A DNA stretch of 64,000 nucleotides from Gallibacter pasteurianus_A (GTDB lineage: Bacteria; Bacillota; Clostridia; Peptostreptococcales; Anaerovoracaceae). The stretch spans positions 124,001 through 188,000 of the forward strand of contig CAVBJF010000002.1 of the NCBI GenBank assembly GCA_963596005.1, given 5' to 3'. Of this stretch, positions 16,012 through 25,518 are shown piece by piece. The translations under genes were made by a program, and so were the position numbers. Below the pieces are notes generated by a model, which was given only the letters and a program-made list of their open reading frames with translations, was not told the DNA's origin and ran no database searches. Within the stretch, counting starts at the first letter, position 1; every line of letters begins with the position of its first letter.

Positions 16012-18030
16012 ATGAAGTATGTACAAGTTGCGATAGACAATAAAAATGACAGCACAGATATGCTCTACACATACGGTTGTGAGTTTGACGATATTGAAGT
16101 TGGCAACAAGGTATATGTGCCATTTAACCGTGGTAACAAGATAAAGCAGGCATATGTATTCGCCGTAGATGATATATGCGAGCAAAATTTCAAAAATCTA
16201 AAATATGTTGATAGCATAGATAATGAGATAAAGCTAAGTGAAGAGGCAATAGAAACTATCACATACATGCGGAAAAGATATTTTTGCAGGTATATAGATG
16301 TTATAAAGCTCTTTTTGCCGGCAGGAAGCAAGGCGAAGAGAAGAGAAAAAAAAGAGCCGGCAGACTCATTTGAGGGTGAAAGACAGGATATAAAAGTGCT
16401 TACGGATGAGCAACAAAATGCGCTTGCGCAGATTGTGGATTCCATAAAAAAAAGCAGCAAGGATACTTTTTTGCTCAGAGGTATCACCGGTAGCGGTAAA
16501 ACAGAAATATACATGCGCAGTATAAGCTGCTGCATAGAATGCGGGAAAACAGCTATTATGATGGTACCTGAGGTGTCGCTTACAAATCAGATAATCGACA
16601 GATTTATAGACAGATTTGGACGAAAAAATATAGCTATTTTGCATAGTAAATTGTCAAATGGCGAGAGATATGACCAGTGGCAAAAGATAAGAAGTGGCGA
16701 GATACGGGTAGTCATAGGTACACGCTCGGCAGTATTTGCGCCCGTCGAAAATATAGGCCTTATGATTTTGGACGAAGAGCATGAGACGACATACAAATCG
16801 GATATGACGCCAAAATATAGCACGCATGATGTTGCAAAAAGGAGGGCTTCGTTTTATGGGGGAAGCGTAATTCTTGGCAGTGCGACGCCGTCGATAGAAA
16901 GCATGCATTATGCTAAACAAGGTGATTATAAAGAACTTGTCTTGCGAGAAAGATATAATAAAACTCCGTTGCCAAAGGTAGTGCTTGCGGATATGCGAAA
17001 AGAACTAAAAGGCGGCAATCGCTCGGTATTTAGCAGGACACTCTATGATGAAACAAAAAAAATACTTGCAGATGGAAAGCAAGCGATATTTTTAATAAAT
17101 AGGCGAGGGTATTCGTCATTTATTTCCTGCAGATCCTGTGGCGAGGTCATAAAATGCGATAATTGCGACATACCGATGACATATCACAAGGCGCAGACAG
17201 GCGAAAAAGCTTTAGTTTGTCATTATTGCGGCAGGAAAAAAGATCTACCGACAGTTTGCCCTGTTTGTGGTAGCAAGTACATAAAGCACTTTGGCGTTGG
17301 GACGCAGCAAATTCAAAAGGAAGCAGAAAAAATATTTAGAGGAGCTATCGTAGGCAGACTTGATTTTGATACTGCAAAGAAAAATAGCGAAGCAAATAAA
17401 ATTTTAAAGGCGTTTGCAACAGGCAAAACGGACATACTTGTAGGTACGCAGCTTGTTGCAAAGGGACTTGATTATAAAAATGTAGGACTTGTCGGCATCC
17501 TTGCAATAGATACGATGTTAAATCTACCGGATTACAGAGCTTATGAGAGGACTTTTCAGCTTGTAGCGCAGGCGGCAGGCAGAGCGGGCAGAGGAGATGA
17601 GCAGGGCAAGGTTGTTGTGCAGACTTATGAGCCTGAAAATTTTGCGCTTGTATGTGGAGCAAGCCAAGATTCTCAGATGTTTTATGACAAAGAGATAAGA
17701 CTTAGAAATCTTATGAAATATCCGCCATTTGGATTTTTTGCGCAGATTAGTATACTTGGCAGCGATCCTGCAAAGATTAAAAAGATAGAAGAGCTTTGTG
17801 CACATCAAATAAAAAAAGAAGTTTTGCAAAGTGAAAATACACTTGTTGGTACAAGAAAATATGCCAAAGAGACAAACGAACTTAGAGTTATAATGCTATA
17901 TAAATTACCGGAGAATCTCAAAGGTTCATTTGTGGCTGTTGCAAGTAATTTAAAAGAATATATGAGAGAAAATAAAACCGGATGCAGTCTTATAATCGAC
18001 ATAAATCCGTACACCTTATGGAGGAACTGA
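16012..18030 (+). CDS. priA: Primosomal replication restart helicase PriA
   Basis: PriA reloads the replicative helicase at stalled forks. The 672-residue protein is shorter than the B. subtilis form. The N-terminal fork-binding part is followed by Walker A GITGSGKTE (about 160-170), Walker B LDEEHETTYK, the Cys-rich Zn insertion CRSCGEVIKCDNC...CHYCGRK...CPVCG (about 377-425), and motifs RAYERTFQLVAQAAGRAGRG in the second helicase lobe. It begins the cluster priA-def-fmt that is conserved in Firmicutes; def starts 2 bases after its stop. Confidence 0.96.
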   Translation: MKYVQVAIDNKNDSTDMLYTYGCEFDDIEVGNKVYVPFNRGNKIKQAYVFAVDDICEQNFKNLKYVDSIDNEIKLSEEAIETITYMRKRYFCRYIDVIKLFLPAGSKAKRREKKEPADSFEGERQDIKVLTDEQQNALAQIVDSIKKSSKDTFLLRGITGSGKTEIYMRSISCCIECGKTAIMMVPEVSLTNQIIDRFIDRFGRKNIAILHSKLSNGERYDQWQKIRSGEIRVVIGTRSAVFAPVENIGLMILDEEHETTYKSDMTPKYSTHDVAKRRASFYGGSVILGSATPSIESMHYAKQGDYKELVLRERYNKTPLPKVVLADMRKELKGGNRSVFSRTLYDETKKILADGKQAIFLINRRGYSSFISCRSCGEVIKCDNCDIPMTYHKAQTGEKALVCHYCGRKKDLPTVCPVCGSKYIKHFGVGTQQIQKEAEKIFRGAIVGRLDFDTAKKNSEANKILKAFATGKTDILVGTQLVAKGLDYKNVGLVGILAIDTMLNLPDYRAYERTFQLVAQAAGRAGRGDEQGKVVVQTYEPENFALVCGASQDSQMFYDKEIRLRNLMKYPPFGFFAQISILGSDPAKIKKIEELCAHQIKKEVLQSENTLVGTRKYAKETNELRVIMLYKLPENLKGSFVAVASNLKEYMRENKTGCSLIIDINPYTLWRN

Positions 18031-18031
18031 T

Positions 18032-18514
18032 ATGGCACTTAGAAATGTAGTCAAAAAAGGCGATAAAATTTTGGCTCGTCAATGCAGAGAAGTAACAGAA
18101 ATAAATGAACGAACACAGACGCTCATAGATGATATGATTGAGACGATGCATTGCGATTGTGGTGTTGGTATAGCCGCGCCACAGGTTGGAGTAGCAAGAC
18201 AAATATGTATCGTTGAGCCTGAACCGGAAAGACTAACGGCGATGATAAATCCTTCAATTATAAAGGAGGAGGGCGAGCAACTTTCGACAGAGGGGTGCTT
18301 GTCTGTGCCTGGATATGTCGGTGATGTGGTAAGGCCTGAGAGCGTTACAGTAAAATATCTAAATAGAAACGGCGAGGAAATAACAGAAACCTTTACGGAT
18401 TTTGCAGCGATAGTTGTAAGTCACGAGACGGATCATCTAAAGGGTATTTTATATACGGATAAAGCAACGAATATTAGGGAACCCGGTGAAGAAGTCCGAG
18501 AGGAGACAGAGTAA
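18032..18514 (+). CDS. def: Peptide deformylase
   Basis: The enzyme removes the formyl group from new proteins. It has 160 residues with all three motifs: GVGIAAPQVG (44-53), EGCLSVPG with metal ligand Cys89, and HETDH with His131, Glu132 and His135. It starts after a GGAGG in the end of priA, and fmt begins directly after its TAA, so formylation and deformylation genes are adjacent. Confidence 0.97.
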   Translation: MALRNVVKKGDKILARQCREVTEINERTQTLIDDMIETMHCDCGVGIAAPQVGVARQICIVEPEPERLTAMINPSIIKEEGEQLSTEGCLSVPGYVGDVVRPESVTVKYLNRNGEEITETFTDFAAIVVSHETDHLKGILYTDKATNIREPGEEVREETE

Positions 18515-19507
18515 ATGAAAATAGTTTATATGGGTACTCCGTCATTTGCAGTTCCTGCACTCAGAGCGCTTTTTGAAAATGGACAGGAAATAGGATATGT
18601 GGTTACAAAGCCGGATATGCAAAGAGACAGGGGTAAAAAAATAAAAGCTTCACCTATAAAAGAAACAGCTATTGAGCTTGGATTAAATATACTCCAGCCC
18701 GAAAAAATAAAAGGTAATGAAGAATTCATAGAGCTATTAAAGGGCTACGCACCGGATTTGATAGTCGTTGCGGCTTATGGCAAGATCATACCGCCGGAGA
18801 TTTTGGAAATTCCAAGATGCGGCTGTATCAACATTCATGGTTCGGTGCTTCCGAGATGGAGAGGTGCGGCTCCGATACAAAGGGCTGTTATGAATGGTGA
18901 TAAAACAACCGGTATTAGCCTTATGTATATGGCAGAGGGACTTGACACGGGTGATGTTATAGAAGTTTCTGAGACACAGATCGGCAAAAAAACTTCTCTT
19001 GACTTACATGACGAACTTTCTAAAATGGGAGCAGAGCTACTCATAAAAAACCTAAAGGATATAGAAACGGGTAAAGCAAATAGGAAAAAGCAGGATGATA
19101 CTCTTGCGACATATGCAAATATGTTATCAAAAAAAGACGGAGAGCTGGACTTTAGCAAGAATGCACATCTTTTAGAGTGCGAAATAAGGGGGCTTGCGCC
19201 ATGGCCCGGTGCATATACTCATATAAACGGTGATCTTCTAAAAATTTGGGAAGCTGATGAGATAACGATTGATATGTGGAATGCTGAAGTAGACGATAAA
19301 AGGCTTATTGGAAACAAAATAAATGAGAAAGATGCAAAAATACAAAAAAACGGAGCTATTGTAGGTATTACAAAAGACGGTATAGCCATTAAAACAAGCG
19401 ATGGGATCTTGCTTGCAAAAGAAATACAGGTTGCCGGCAAAAAGAAAATGAGAGTTGAGGATTATATAAGAGGTCATAAGATTGAAATAGGAACTGTTTT
19501 AGGATAA
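18515..19507 (+). CDS. fmt: Methionyl-tRNA formyltransferase
   Basis: Fmt formylates initiator Met-tRNA using 10-formyl-tetrahydrofolate. The 330 residues show the N-terminal MGTPSFAVPALRAL, the catalytic NIHGSVLPRWRGAAPIQRA segment and GLDTGDVI with the catalytic Asp region, then the C-terminal tRNA-binding domain (WPGAYT..). The start codon directly follows the def stop (TAAATG). Confidence 0.97.
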   Translation: MKIVYMGTPSFAVPALRALFENGQEIGYVVTKPDMQRDRGKKIKASPIKETAIELGLNILQPEKIKGNEEFIELLKGYAPDLIVVAAYGKIIPPEILEIPRCGCINIHGSVLPRWRGAAPIQRAVMNGDKTTGISLMYMAEGLDTGDVIEVSETQIGKKTSLDLHDELSKMGAELLIKNLKDIETGKANRKKQDDTLATYANMLSKKDGELDFSKNAHLLECEIRGLAPWPGAYTHINGDLLKIWEADEITIDMWNAEVDDKRLIGNKINEKDAKIQKNGAIVGITKDGIAIKTSDGILLAKEIQVAGKKKMRVEDYIRGHKIEIGTVLG

Positions 19508-19531
19508 AATTATTCAAAATGGAGGAAGTAT

Positions 19532-20245
19532 ATGGGATACGGATTTTATGGATTTTTTGGGCCTTATGGATTGTTATTTTTGGCGGCAATATTGCTGAGC
19601 TTTTATGCAAGCGCAAAGGTAAGGACAAATTATAACAAATATTCGCGTGTGTTAAGTAAAACAGGGATGACAGGGCAAAAGGTTGCACGAAGTATACTTG
19701 ATGCGAATGGACTTTCAAATATAAAAATAGAAATTGTACCCGGCAATATGACAGATCATTACGACCCCTCAAAAAAGGTCTTGAGGCTTTCACCGGGGGT
19801 GCATGATGGCAATAGTATAGCGTCGATAAGTATAGCTGCACACGAATGCGGTCACGCAATACAGGATAAAGAGGCGTATACTTTTTTGAGAGTAAGAAAT
19901 GCAATAGCCGTACCGGTAAGCTGGGCGAGCAATTTGTCATGGATTTTAATATTTATCGGTATAATACTGACAACTATATCTATGTATACGGAAGGCAATT
20001 TACTGCTTGATATAGGTATAATAATGTTTTTCGCAGTATTGGTATTCCAGTTGATAACACTGCCGGTAGAGTTTGATGCGAGTAACAGAGCGATAAAGCA
20101 GATGCAGTCTGAAGGGATCATTTTTCAAGAGGAAGTCCCTCATGCGAAAAAAATGCTTTCCGCGGCCGCGCTTACATATGTTGCCGCTCTTGTTGTGGCG
20201 ATAGTGCAAATGCTGAGATTGCTTGCAATTAGAGGTAGAAATTGA
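19532..20245 (+). CDS. Membrane zinc metallopeptidase (YugP family)
   Basis: A 237-residue membrane protein with an N-terminal helix (LLFLAAILLSFYA), the zinc-binding motif HECGH at 104-108, and three or so C-terminal hydrophobic segments. It matches the YugP/neutral zinc metallopeptidase family, whose substrate is not known. The Gly/Tyr/Phe-rich start (MGYGFYGFFGPYG) is common in this family. It is behind a GGAGG and overlaps rsmB by one base (TGATG), in a gene order often seen in clostridia (fmt-yugP-rsmB). Confidence 0.9.
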   Translation: MGYGFYGFFGPYGLLFLAAILLSFYASAKVRTNYNKYSRVLSKTGMTGQKVARSILDANGLSNIKIEIVPGNMTDHYDPSKKVLRLSPGVHDGNSIASISIAAHECGHAIQDKEAYTFLRVRNAIAVPVSWASNLSWILIFIGIILTTISMYTEGNLLLDIGIIMFFAVLVFQLITLPVEFDASNRAIKQMQSEGIIFQEEVPHAKKMLSAAALTYVAALVVAIVQMLRLLAIRGRN

Positions 20246-21531
20246 TGGATGTAAATAGAAAAGTAGCATATAACGTGCTTGTTGCGATTGAAACAAAAAA
20301 GCAGTATTCAAATATAGCGCTTAACAATCATTTAAAAAGAGAAAACGAGGCGAATGCCGCTTTTGTTCGGGAGCTCGTATATGGCGTTTTAGAAAACAAA
20401 AAACTGCTTGACTATGTCATATCAAAATTCACAAAAGGCAAACTAAAAAATGTCAGGAAGCAGGATTTAACAATCCTACGAATGGGGATTTATCAAATCG
20501 CAAAAATGGATTCGGTGCCGGATTATGCGGCAGTTGATGAAGCTGTTGAGCTTGCGAAAAGATATGCCAGAGGCAGAGATAAATTTGTAAATGGTGTTTT
20601 GCGTTCGTATATAAGAGACAGATACAATATAATGCTGCCCAAAAAAGAGGATGATTTAGTAAAATATCTTTCGATAAAATATTCATGTGAGGAGTGGATT
20701 ATCAGGCTTTGGCTCGAGGAATACGAGCCGGACTTTGTAGAAAGCCTCCTTGCGGCATCAAATGAAGTGCCGCCTGTTACAATAAGAGTAAATAAAAGCA
20801 AAGGCACTAAAGAAGAAATAAAGAAACAACTTAAAAAAGAAGGAATACGCACGATAGATTGTGCAGTGGCAAAGATCGGACTTAGAGTACTTGAAGGTGA
20901 AATTATAAATTCAAAGGCGTATAAAGACGGTATGTTTTCTGTGCAGGATGAGGCATCACAGATAGCTGTACAGCTGCTTGATCCAAAGCCGGGTGAGTTT
21001 ATTGTTGATGTTTGTGCAGCTCCCGGTGGCAAAACCTTTGCCTGCGCCGAGCGCATGGATGCGCACGGCACCGTCGTTGCACAGGATATCTATCAAGGCA
21101 AGACGCAAGAGCTGCACAAAGAAATAAACAGGCTTGGGCTTGTCAATGTCAAAATTAAAACGTGGGATGCGACAAGGCTGAGGCGTGAGCTTGTCAAAAA
21201 AGCCGACAAGGTTATAGTCGATGCGCCATGCTCAGGACTTGGGGTACTGCGACGAAAACCGGAAATAAAATATAAAAAGAACAGTGAAGAGATGGCGATG
21301 CTACCTATAAAGCAGCTTACTATTTTAGAAACGGCAGCAGAATATGTAGCAGATGGCGGTTATCTAATGTACTGCACATGTACGATAAATCACTATGAAA
21401 ACAGAAGAGTCACTGATGATTTTTTACGAAAGCATAGCGAATTTAAAACAATAAACAGATTGCAGCTTTTGCCAAATTTAAATAATACAGATGGCTTTTA
21501 TATATGTATCATGAAGAAAGAGGCAAAATAG
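20245..21531 (+). CDS. rsmB: 16S rRNA (cytosine967-C5)-methyltransferase
   Basis: RsmB methylates C967 of 16S rRNA. The 428-residue protein has an N-terminal NusB-like RNA-binding domain (about 1-140) and a C-terminal SAM domain with DVCAAPGGKTF, DAPCSGLGVLRRKPE (the catalytic PC motif) and YCTCTINHYENR (the second catalytic cysteine). I chose ATG 20245 over TTG 20242 because the TGATG overlap with the previous gene is a usual coupling form. Confidence 0.96.
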   Translation: MDVNRKVAYNVLVAIETKKQYSNIALNNHLKRENEANAAFVRELVYGVLENKKLLDYVISKFTKGKLKNVRKQDLTILRMGIYQIAKMDSVPDYAAVDEAVELAKRYARGRDKFVNGVLRSYIRDRYNIMLPKKEDDLVKYLSIKYSCEEWIIRLWLEEYEPDFVESLLAASNEVPPVTIRVNKSKGTKEEIKKQLKKEGIRTIDCAVAKIGLRVLEGEIINSKAYKDGMFSVQDEASQIAVQLLDPKPGEFIVDVCAAPGGKTFACAERMDAHGTVVAQDIYQGKTQELHKEINRLGLVNVKIKTWDATRLRRELVKKADKVIVDAPCSGLGVLRRKPEIKYKKNSEEMAMLPIKQLTILETAAEYVADGGYLMYCTCTINHYENRRVTDDFLRKHSEFKTINRLQLLPNLNNTDGFYICIMKKEAK

Positions 21532-22278
21532 ATGATTAGGGTAGGTTTTAAAAGCAACCGAGGGAAAAAAAGAAAAAACAATGAAGATTCATGCTTTGTT
21601 TTGCCAAAGGAGCAGGTCTACATAGTTGCAGACGGTGTAGGCGGTAACAGAGGCGGTGAAAAAGCAAGTGAAATTGCAGTTTCAACTATTGCGGAAGCCA
21701 TAAAGGATGTGGAACTTATAGGCAAAAGCGAGGAAGAAATTTATGACATCATAGATGATTGCATAAATCTTGCAAATAGAAAAATACTTGCTTATGCAAA
21801 TTCGCATACAGAAAATGAGGGCATGGCAACAACGATAGTAATTTGTCATATAAACAAGGATAAGGCATATTTTGCAAATGTGGGAGATAGCAGAGCTTAC
21901 CTGATTAGAACGGGGGAAATATTCCAATTGACAGAAGATCACAGCTTTGTAAACAATCTGCTAAAAAAAGGCCTTATCACAGAAACCGAGGCGACGACAC
22001 ACGAAAAGAAAAATATGATAACAAAAGCACTCGGGGCAGAAGAGCACATTGAAGCAGATTATTATCAGCTTGAGTTTAAGGATGAAGATATTATACTTCT
22101 TTGTACAGATGGGCTTTACAATGAGGTTCCAAAAGATGAAATAAAGCTTGCGACAGACGAGGTAAAAGATATGGATAACCTCGCAGAGATTTTAATAAAG
22201 ATGGCTAATTATCATGGCGGAAGAGACAATGTGACAGCGGTATGTCTAAGGATAGAAGGAGGAAACTTTGATGAGTGA
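21532..22278 (+). CDS. prpC: PP2C-type serine/threonine phosphatase
   Basis: PrpC/Stp dephosphorylates proteins phosphorylated by the partner kinase PrkC. The 248-residue protein has the PP2C metal-binding motifs: DGVGGNRGGE near 33-42, NVGDSRAYLI near 117-126, TDGL late, and GRDNVTAVCL at the end. It follows rsmB immediately and overlaps the kinase gene by 8 bases. This pair with rsgA and rpe downstream is a conserved Firmicutes cluster. Confidence 0.96.
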   Translation: MIRVGFKSNRGKKRKNNEDSCFVLPKEQVYIVADGVGGNRGGEKASEIAVSTIAEAIKDVELIGKSEEEIYDIIDDCINLANRKILAYANSHTENEGMATTIVICHINKDKAYFANVGDSRAYLIRTGEIFQLTEDHSFVNNLLKKGLITETEATTHEKKNMITKALGAEEHIEADYYQLEFKDEDIILLCTDGLYNEVPKDEIKLATDEVKDMDNLAEILIKMANYHGGRDNVTAVCLRIEGGNFDE

Positions 22279-23977
22279 AAAAAATGTTCTGGCAGGGCGC
22301 TACGAATTGATAGAAAAAATAGGTGACGGTGGTATGGCCATCGTTTACAAGGCAAAGGACAGACTCCTTAAACGCCTTATTGCCGTAAAGATACTGAAGC
22401 CCGAATTTGTACAAGATGCAAAATTCGTAGAAAACTTCAGAAGGGAATCACATGCGGCAGCAAGCCTTTCGCATCCAAATATTGTAAGCATTTATGATGT
22501 GGGACAGGAAGGCAATGTCAACTATATAGTTATGGAACTTGTTAATGGCAGAACATTAAATGAACTCATAAGAGAGGATGCCCCTATGAGCCATGTTCGC
22601 GCAACAGAGATAGCAAAGCAGGTGGCTTCAGGTCTTGCGGCGGCTCATAAAAAAGGCATTATTCATAGGGATGTCAAGCCACATAATATTCTTATGACAG
22701 AAGAAGGTGTTGCGAAAATTACTGACTTTGGTATAGCAAAGGCCGTTTCAAATACGACTATTGTTGATGCGACAAAGGAAAATGTGATGGGCTCGGTACA
22801 TTACTTTTCACCTGAGCAAGCAAAGGGTGCGCAGGTGAATGAAAAATCCGACATATATTCGCTTGGTATTGTATTATACGAAATGCTTACAGGAAGAGTG
22901 CCTTTTGACGGCGATAACCCTGTGACCGTTGCACTTATGCAGATAAATGAACCACCAACATCGCCGAGTGTATATAATCATAATATTCCTCCTGCACTTG
23001 AGAGAATAGTTATGAAAGCTATCAGGAAAAATCCTTCCGAAAGATTTGAATCGGCGGATGATTTTATCGAAGCGATCGACAATATGGGCGTTGTGGAAAG
23101 AGTTGTTGGATCGGCTGTATATACGACAGCATTTGACGAGGATGGTGCGCAGGATTATCTGCAGGCAGAACAAGAAGAAAGAGAATTAAGAAATCAAATC
23201 CTTAATACTCCGGCCAAGAAAACAAAATCCAAAAAGAAAAAGATGATAATCATCATTGTGGCAGCACTTGTACTTGCACTTGCGCTAGGATTAGCATTTG
23301 CGCTTGGACTGTTTAATAAAAAGGATATTGAGGTTCCTGACTTTAAGGGAATGACAGTTGAAGAGGCTGAGGATAAGGCAGATAGCTTAAATATAAAGAT
23401 AAAAATTGGCGAATATGAATATTCTGAGGATTATGAGCAGGACGAAATAATGTCACAGGATCCTGAAGACGGCACGATGGTAGCAAAGGATACTATTATT
23501 ACTGTCAATGTTTCAAAAGGTGCTGAGACAGGAGCTGTGCCAAATCTTATAGGCAAAACCGAGAGTGAAGCAAAAACCATGATAAAGGAATACGGCTTTA
23601 AAGTCGGTACAGTTACTGAAGAAGAAGGTACAGAAGAAAAAGGTACGGTTATAGCACAGGATCCAAAAGCCGGAGAAGAAGCTAAACAAGGTGATACAAT
23701 AAATATTACAATAAGCGATGGTAAGGGAAAGGAAATGGGAACAATTCCTGATCTGCTTGGCATGGGCGAATCAGAAGCAAGAGAAGCGATAAAGTCAGCA
23801 GGTTTTGAGGTCGGTACAGTAAAGACTGTGTCAAGTCCGGCGGACAGTAAGGGAATAGTTATAAGACAAAACTATAATCCAAATCTATCTATTCAGAAGG
23901 GTACAAAGATAAATATAGAGGTTGGCGATGGCTCGCAAAAAATAGACGATGGTGACTCTAATAACAGTGGAGACTAA
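22271..23977 (+). CDS. prkC: PASTA-domain serine/threonine protein kinase
   Basis: The membrane kinase senses peptidoglycan fragments or lipid II and controls growth and germination in relatives. The 568-residue protein has a Hanks kinase domain (Lys40, HRDVKPHN from 132, DFG 152-154, SPEQA), a lysine-rich juxtamembrane stretch, one membrane helix around 325-350, and three extracellular PASTA repeats beginning VPDFKGMT, VPNLIGKT and IPDLLGMG. It ends in an Asp/Asn/Ser-rich tail. ATG 22271 is preferred to TTG 22268; AGGAGG is 8 to 9 bases upstream, within prpC. Confidence 0.96.
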   Translation: MSEKNVLAGRYELIEKIGDGGMAIVYKAKDRLLKRLIAVKILKPEFVQDAKFVENFRRESHAAASLSHPNIVSIYDVGQEGNVNYIVMELVNGRTLNELIREDAPMSHVRATEIAKQVASGLAAAHKKGIIHRDVKPHNILMTEEGVAKITDFGIAKAVSNTTIVDATKENVMGSVHYFSPEQAKGAQVNEKSDIYSLGIVLYEMLTGRVPFDGDNPVTVALMQINEPPTSPSVYNHNIPPALERIVMKAIRKNPSERFESADDFIEAIDNMGVVERVVGSAVYTTAFDEDGAQDYLQAEQEERELRNQILNTPAKKTKSKKKKMIIIIVAALVLALALGLAFALGLFNKKDIEVPDFKGMTVEEAEDKADSLNIKIKIGEYEYSEDYEQDEIMSQDPEDGTMVAKDTIITVNVSKGAETGAVPNLIGKTESEAKTMIKEYGFKVGTVTEEEGTEEKGTVIAQDPKAGEEAKQGDTINITISDGKGKEMGTIPDLLGMGESEAREAIKSAGFEVGTVKTVSSPADSKGIVIRQNYNPNLSIQKGTKINIEVGDGSQKIDDGDSNNSGD

Positions 23978-23980
23978 ACC

Positions 23981-24847
23981 ATGCGAGGACTTATCGTAAA
24001 AGGAATAGGCGGTTTTTACTATGTCAAAAGTGAAACCGGAATTATAACACAATGCAGAGCACGTGGCATATTTAAAAATGAAGGTGTGATGATATATGTC
24101 GGTGATGAAGTTGAATACGAAATGGCAGATGACGAGGATGGTATCATTACAAAGATATATGATCGTAAAAACGAATTTATCAGACCACCGATAGCAAATG
24201 TTGATGTGCTTGCGATCGTCATATCGGCGGCAAAGCCAAAGGCTAATCTATATATATTAGATAAATTTTTAGTAATGGCAGAAAAAAAGCATGCAAGCAT
24301 CATTATCTGTATAAATAAGTGCGACGCAGCTGATATTGAGGACATAGAAAAAATTGCTAATATATACGAAGGCATATATGATGTAGTAAGAACAAGTAGC
24401 AAGAATGGACAAGGTATCGAGCAACTAAAAAAACTAATCGCGGGCAAAAGAGTAGCTTTTGCAGGGCCATCCGGTGTAGGCAAATCAACACTATTGAATA
24501 TGCTCGACAATAATTTGAATCTTGAAACAGGAGCGATAAGCAAAAAGACAAAGCGTGGGAAACATACTACAAGACATGTTGAAATATTTGAAGCAAGCTT
24601 CGGCGCTTTGATATATGACACGCCCGGCTTTACATCATTGGATATTATGGATGTAGATATGAGTGAGCTCGCGGACTTATATCCTGACATAGCAAGATAT
24701 AAGGGTCTTTGCAAGTATGATGATTGTATACATATAAATGAACCTGACTGCAGTGTCTTAAAGGCTTTAGAAGAGGGAACGATAAAACAAAGCAGGTTCG
24801 ACTCCTATAAAAAACAAATTGAAGAAATAAAAGGAAAAAACAAATGA
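23981..24847 (+). CDS. rsgA: Ribosome biogenesis GTPase RsgA
   Basis: RsgA tests 30S maturation. It is a circularly permuted GTPase: an OB domain first, then NKCD (G4), GPSGVGKSTL (G1) and DTPGF (G3), followed by the zinc site formed by CKYDDCIHINEPDC. The 288 residues match the family. It lies 3 bases after prkC and overlaps rpe by 4 bases. In B. subtilis its homologue is a PrkC substrate, which fits this neighbourhood. Confidence 0.96.
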   Translation: MRGLIVKGIGGFYYVKSETGIITQCRARGIFKNEGVMIYVGDEVEYEMADDEDGIITKIYDRKNEFIRPPIANVDVLAIVISAAKPKANLYILDKFLVMAEKKHASIIICINKCDAADIEDIEKIANIYEGIYDVVRTSSKNGQGIEQLKKLIAGKRVAFAGPSGVGKSTLLNMLDNNLNLETGAISKKTKRGKHTTRHVEIFEASFGALIYDTPGFTSLDIMDVDMSELADLYPDIARYKGLCKYDDCIHINEPDCSVLKALEEGTIKQSRFDSYKKQIEEIKGKNK

Positions 24848-25500
24848 AAAAATTAGCCCCATCTCTTTTATCAGCAGATTTTTCAGAGCTTGGAAAAGAA
24901 GTAGCAATGGTAGAAAATGCAGGAGCAGATATTATACACGTAGATGTTATGGACGGTCATTTTGTACCAAATATAAGCTATGGAGCGACAGTTATGAAAA
25001 GCCTGATCGGCAAAACAAAGATGCCGTTTGATGTTCATCTCATGATTGAGGATGCAGATAAATACATTAGTGATTTTGTGACTGAAAATACGAAATATAT
25101 AACGGTACACCAGGAGGCGTGTACGCATCTTGACAGGACTATTCAGCTGATAAAATCATATGACATAAAGGCAGGAGTTGCGATAAATCCGGCGACACCG
25201 CTTGCTACACTCGAATATGTGCTAAATGAAATTGATTTAGTGCTCATTATGTCTGTAAATCCGGGATTTGGCGGACAAAAGTTTATAGCCGAATCACTGA
25301 GAAAAATCACGAAGCTTGCGGAGGTTAGAACAAAAAGAAATTTAAATTTTGAAATAGGAGTAGACGGGGGTATCAACATAGATAACGCCGGGCTCGTAAG
25401 TGATGCGGGAGCTGATATATTGGTTGCAGGCGCATCTGTATTTAAGGCAGATGATATAGAGAGGAAAGTAAAGGAGTTTACAAAGCTTTTGCATTCCTAG
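24844..25500 (+). CDS. rpe: Ribulose-phosphate 3-epimerase
   Basis: This pentose-phosphate-pathway TIM barrel interconverts ribulose-5-P and xylulose-5-P. The 218-residue protein shows LAPSLLSADF at the start, HVDVMDGHFVPN with metal-binding His and Asp, FDVHLMI, MSVNPGFGGQKF and GVDGGIN. It is translationally coupled to rsgA (ATGA overlap). The thiamine pyrophosphokinase gene that usually follows in Firmicutes is absent; ddl comes instead. Confidence 0.96.
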   Translation: MKKLAPSLLSADFSELGKEVAMVENAGADIIHVDVMDGHFVPNISYGATVMKSLIGKTKMPFDVHLMIEDADKYISDFVTENTKYITVHQEACTHLDRTIQLIKSYDIKAGVAINPATPLATLEYVLNEIDLVLIMSVNPGFGGQKFIAESLRKITKLAEVRTKRNLNFEIGVDGGINIDNAGLVSDAGADILVAGASVFKADDIERKVKEFTKLLHS

Positions 25501-25518
25501 GAAAGAAAAGGTAACGCT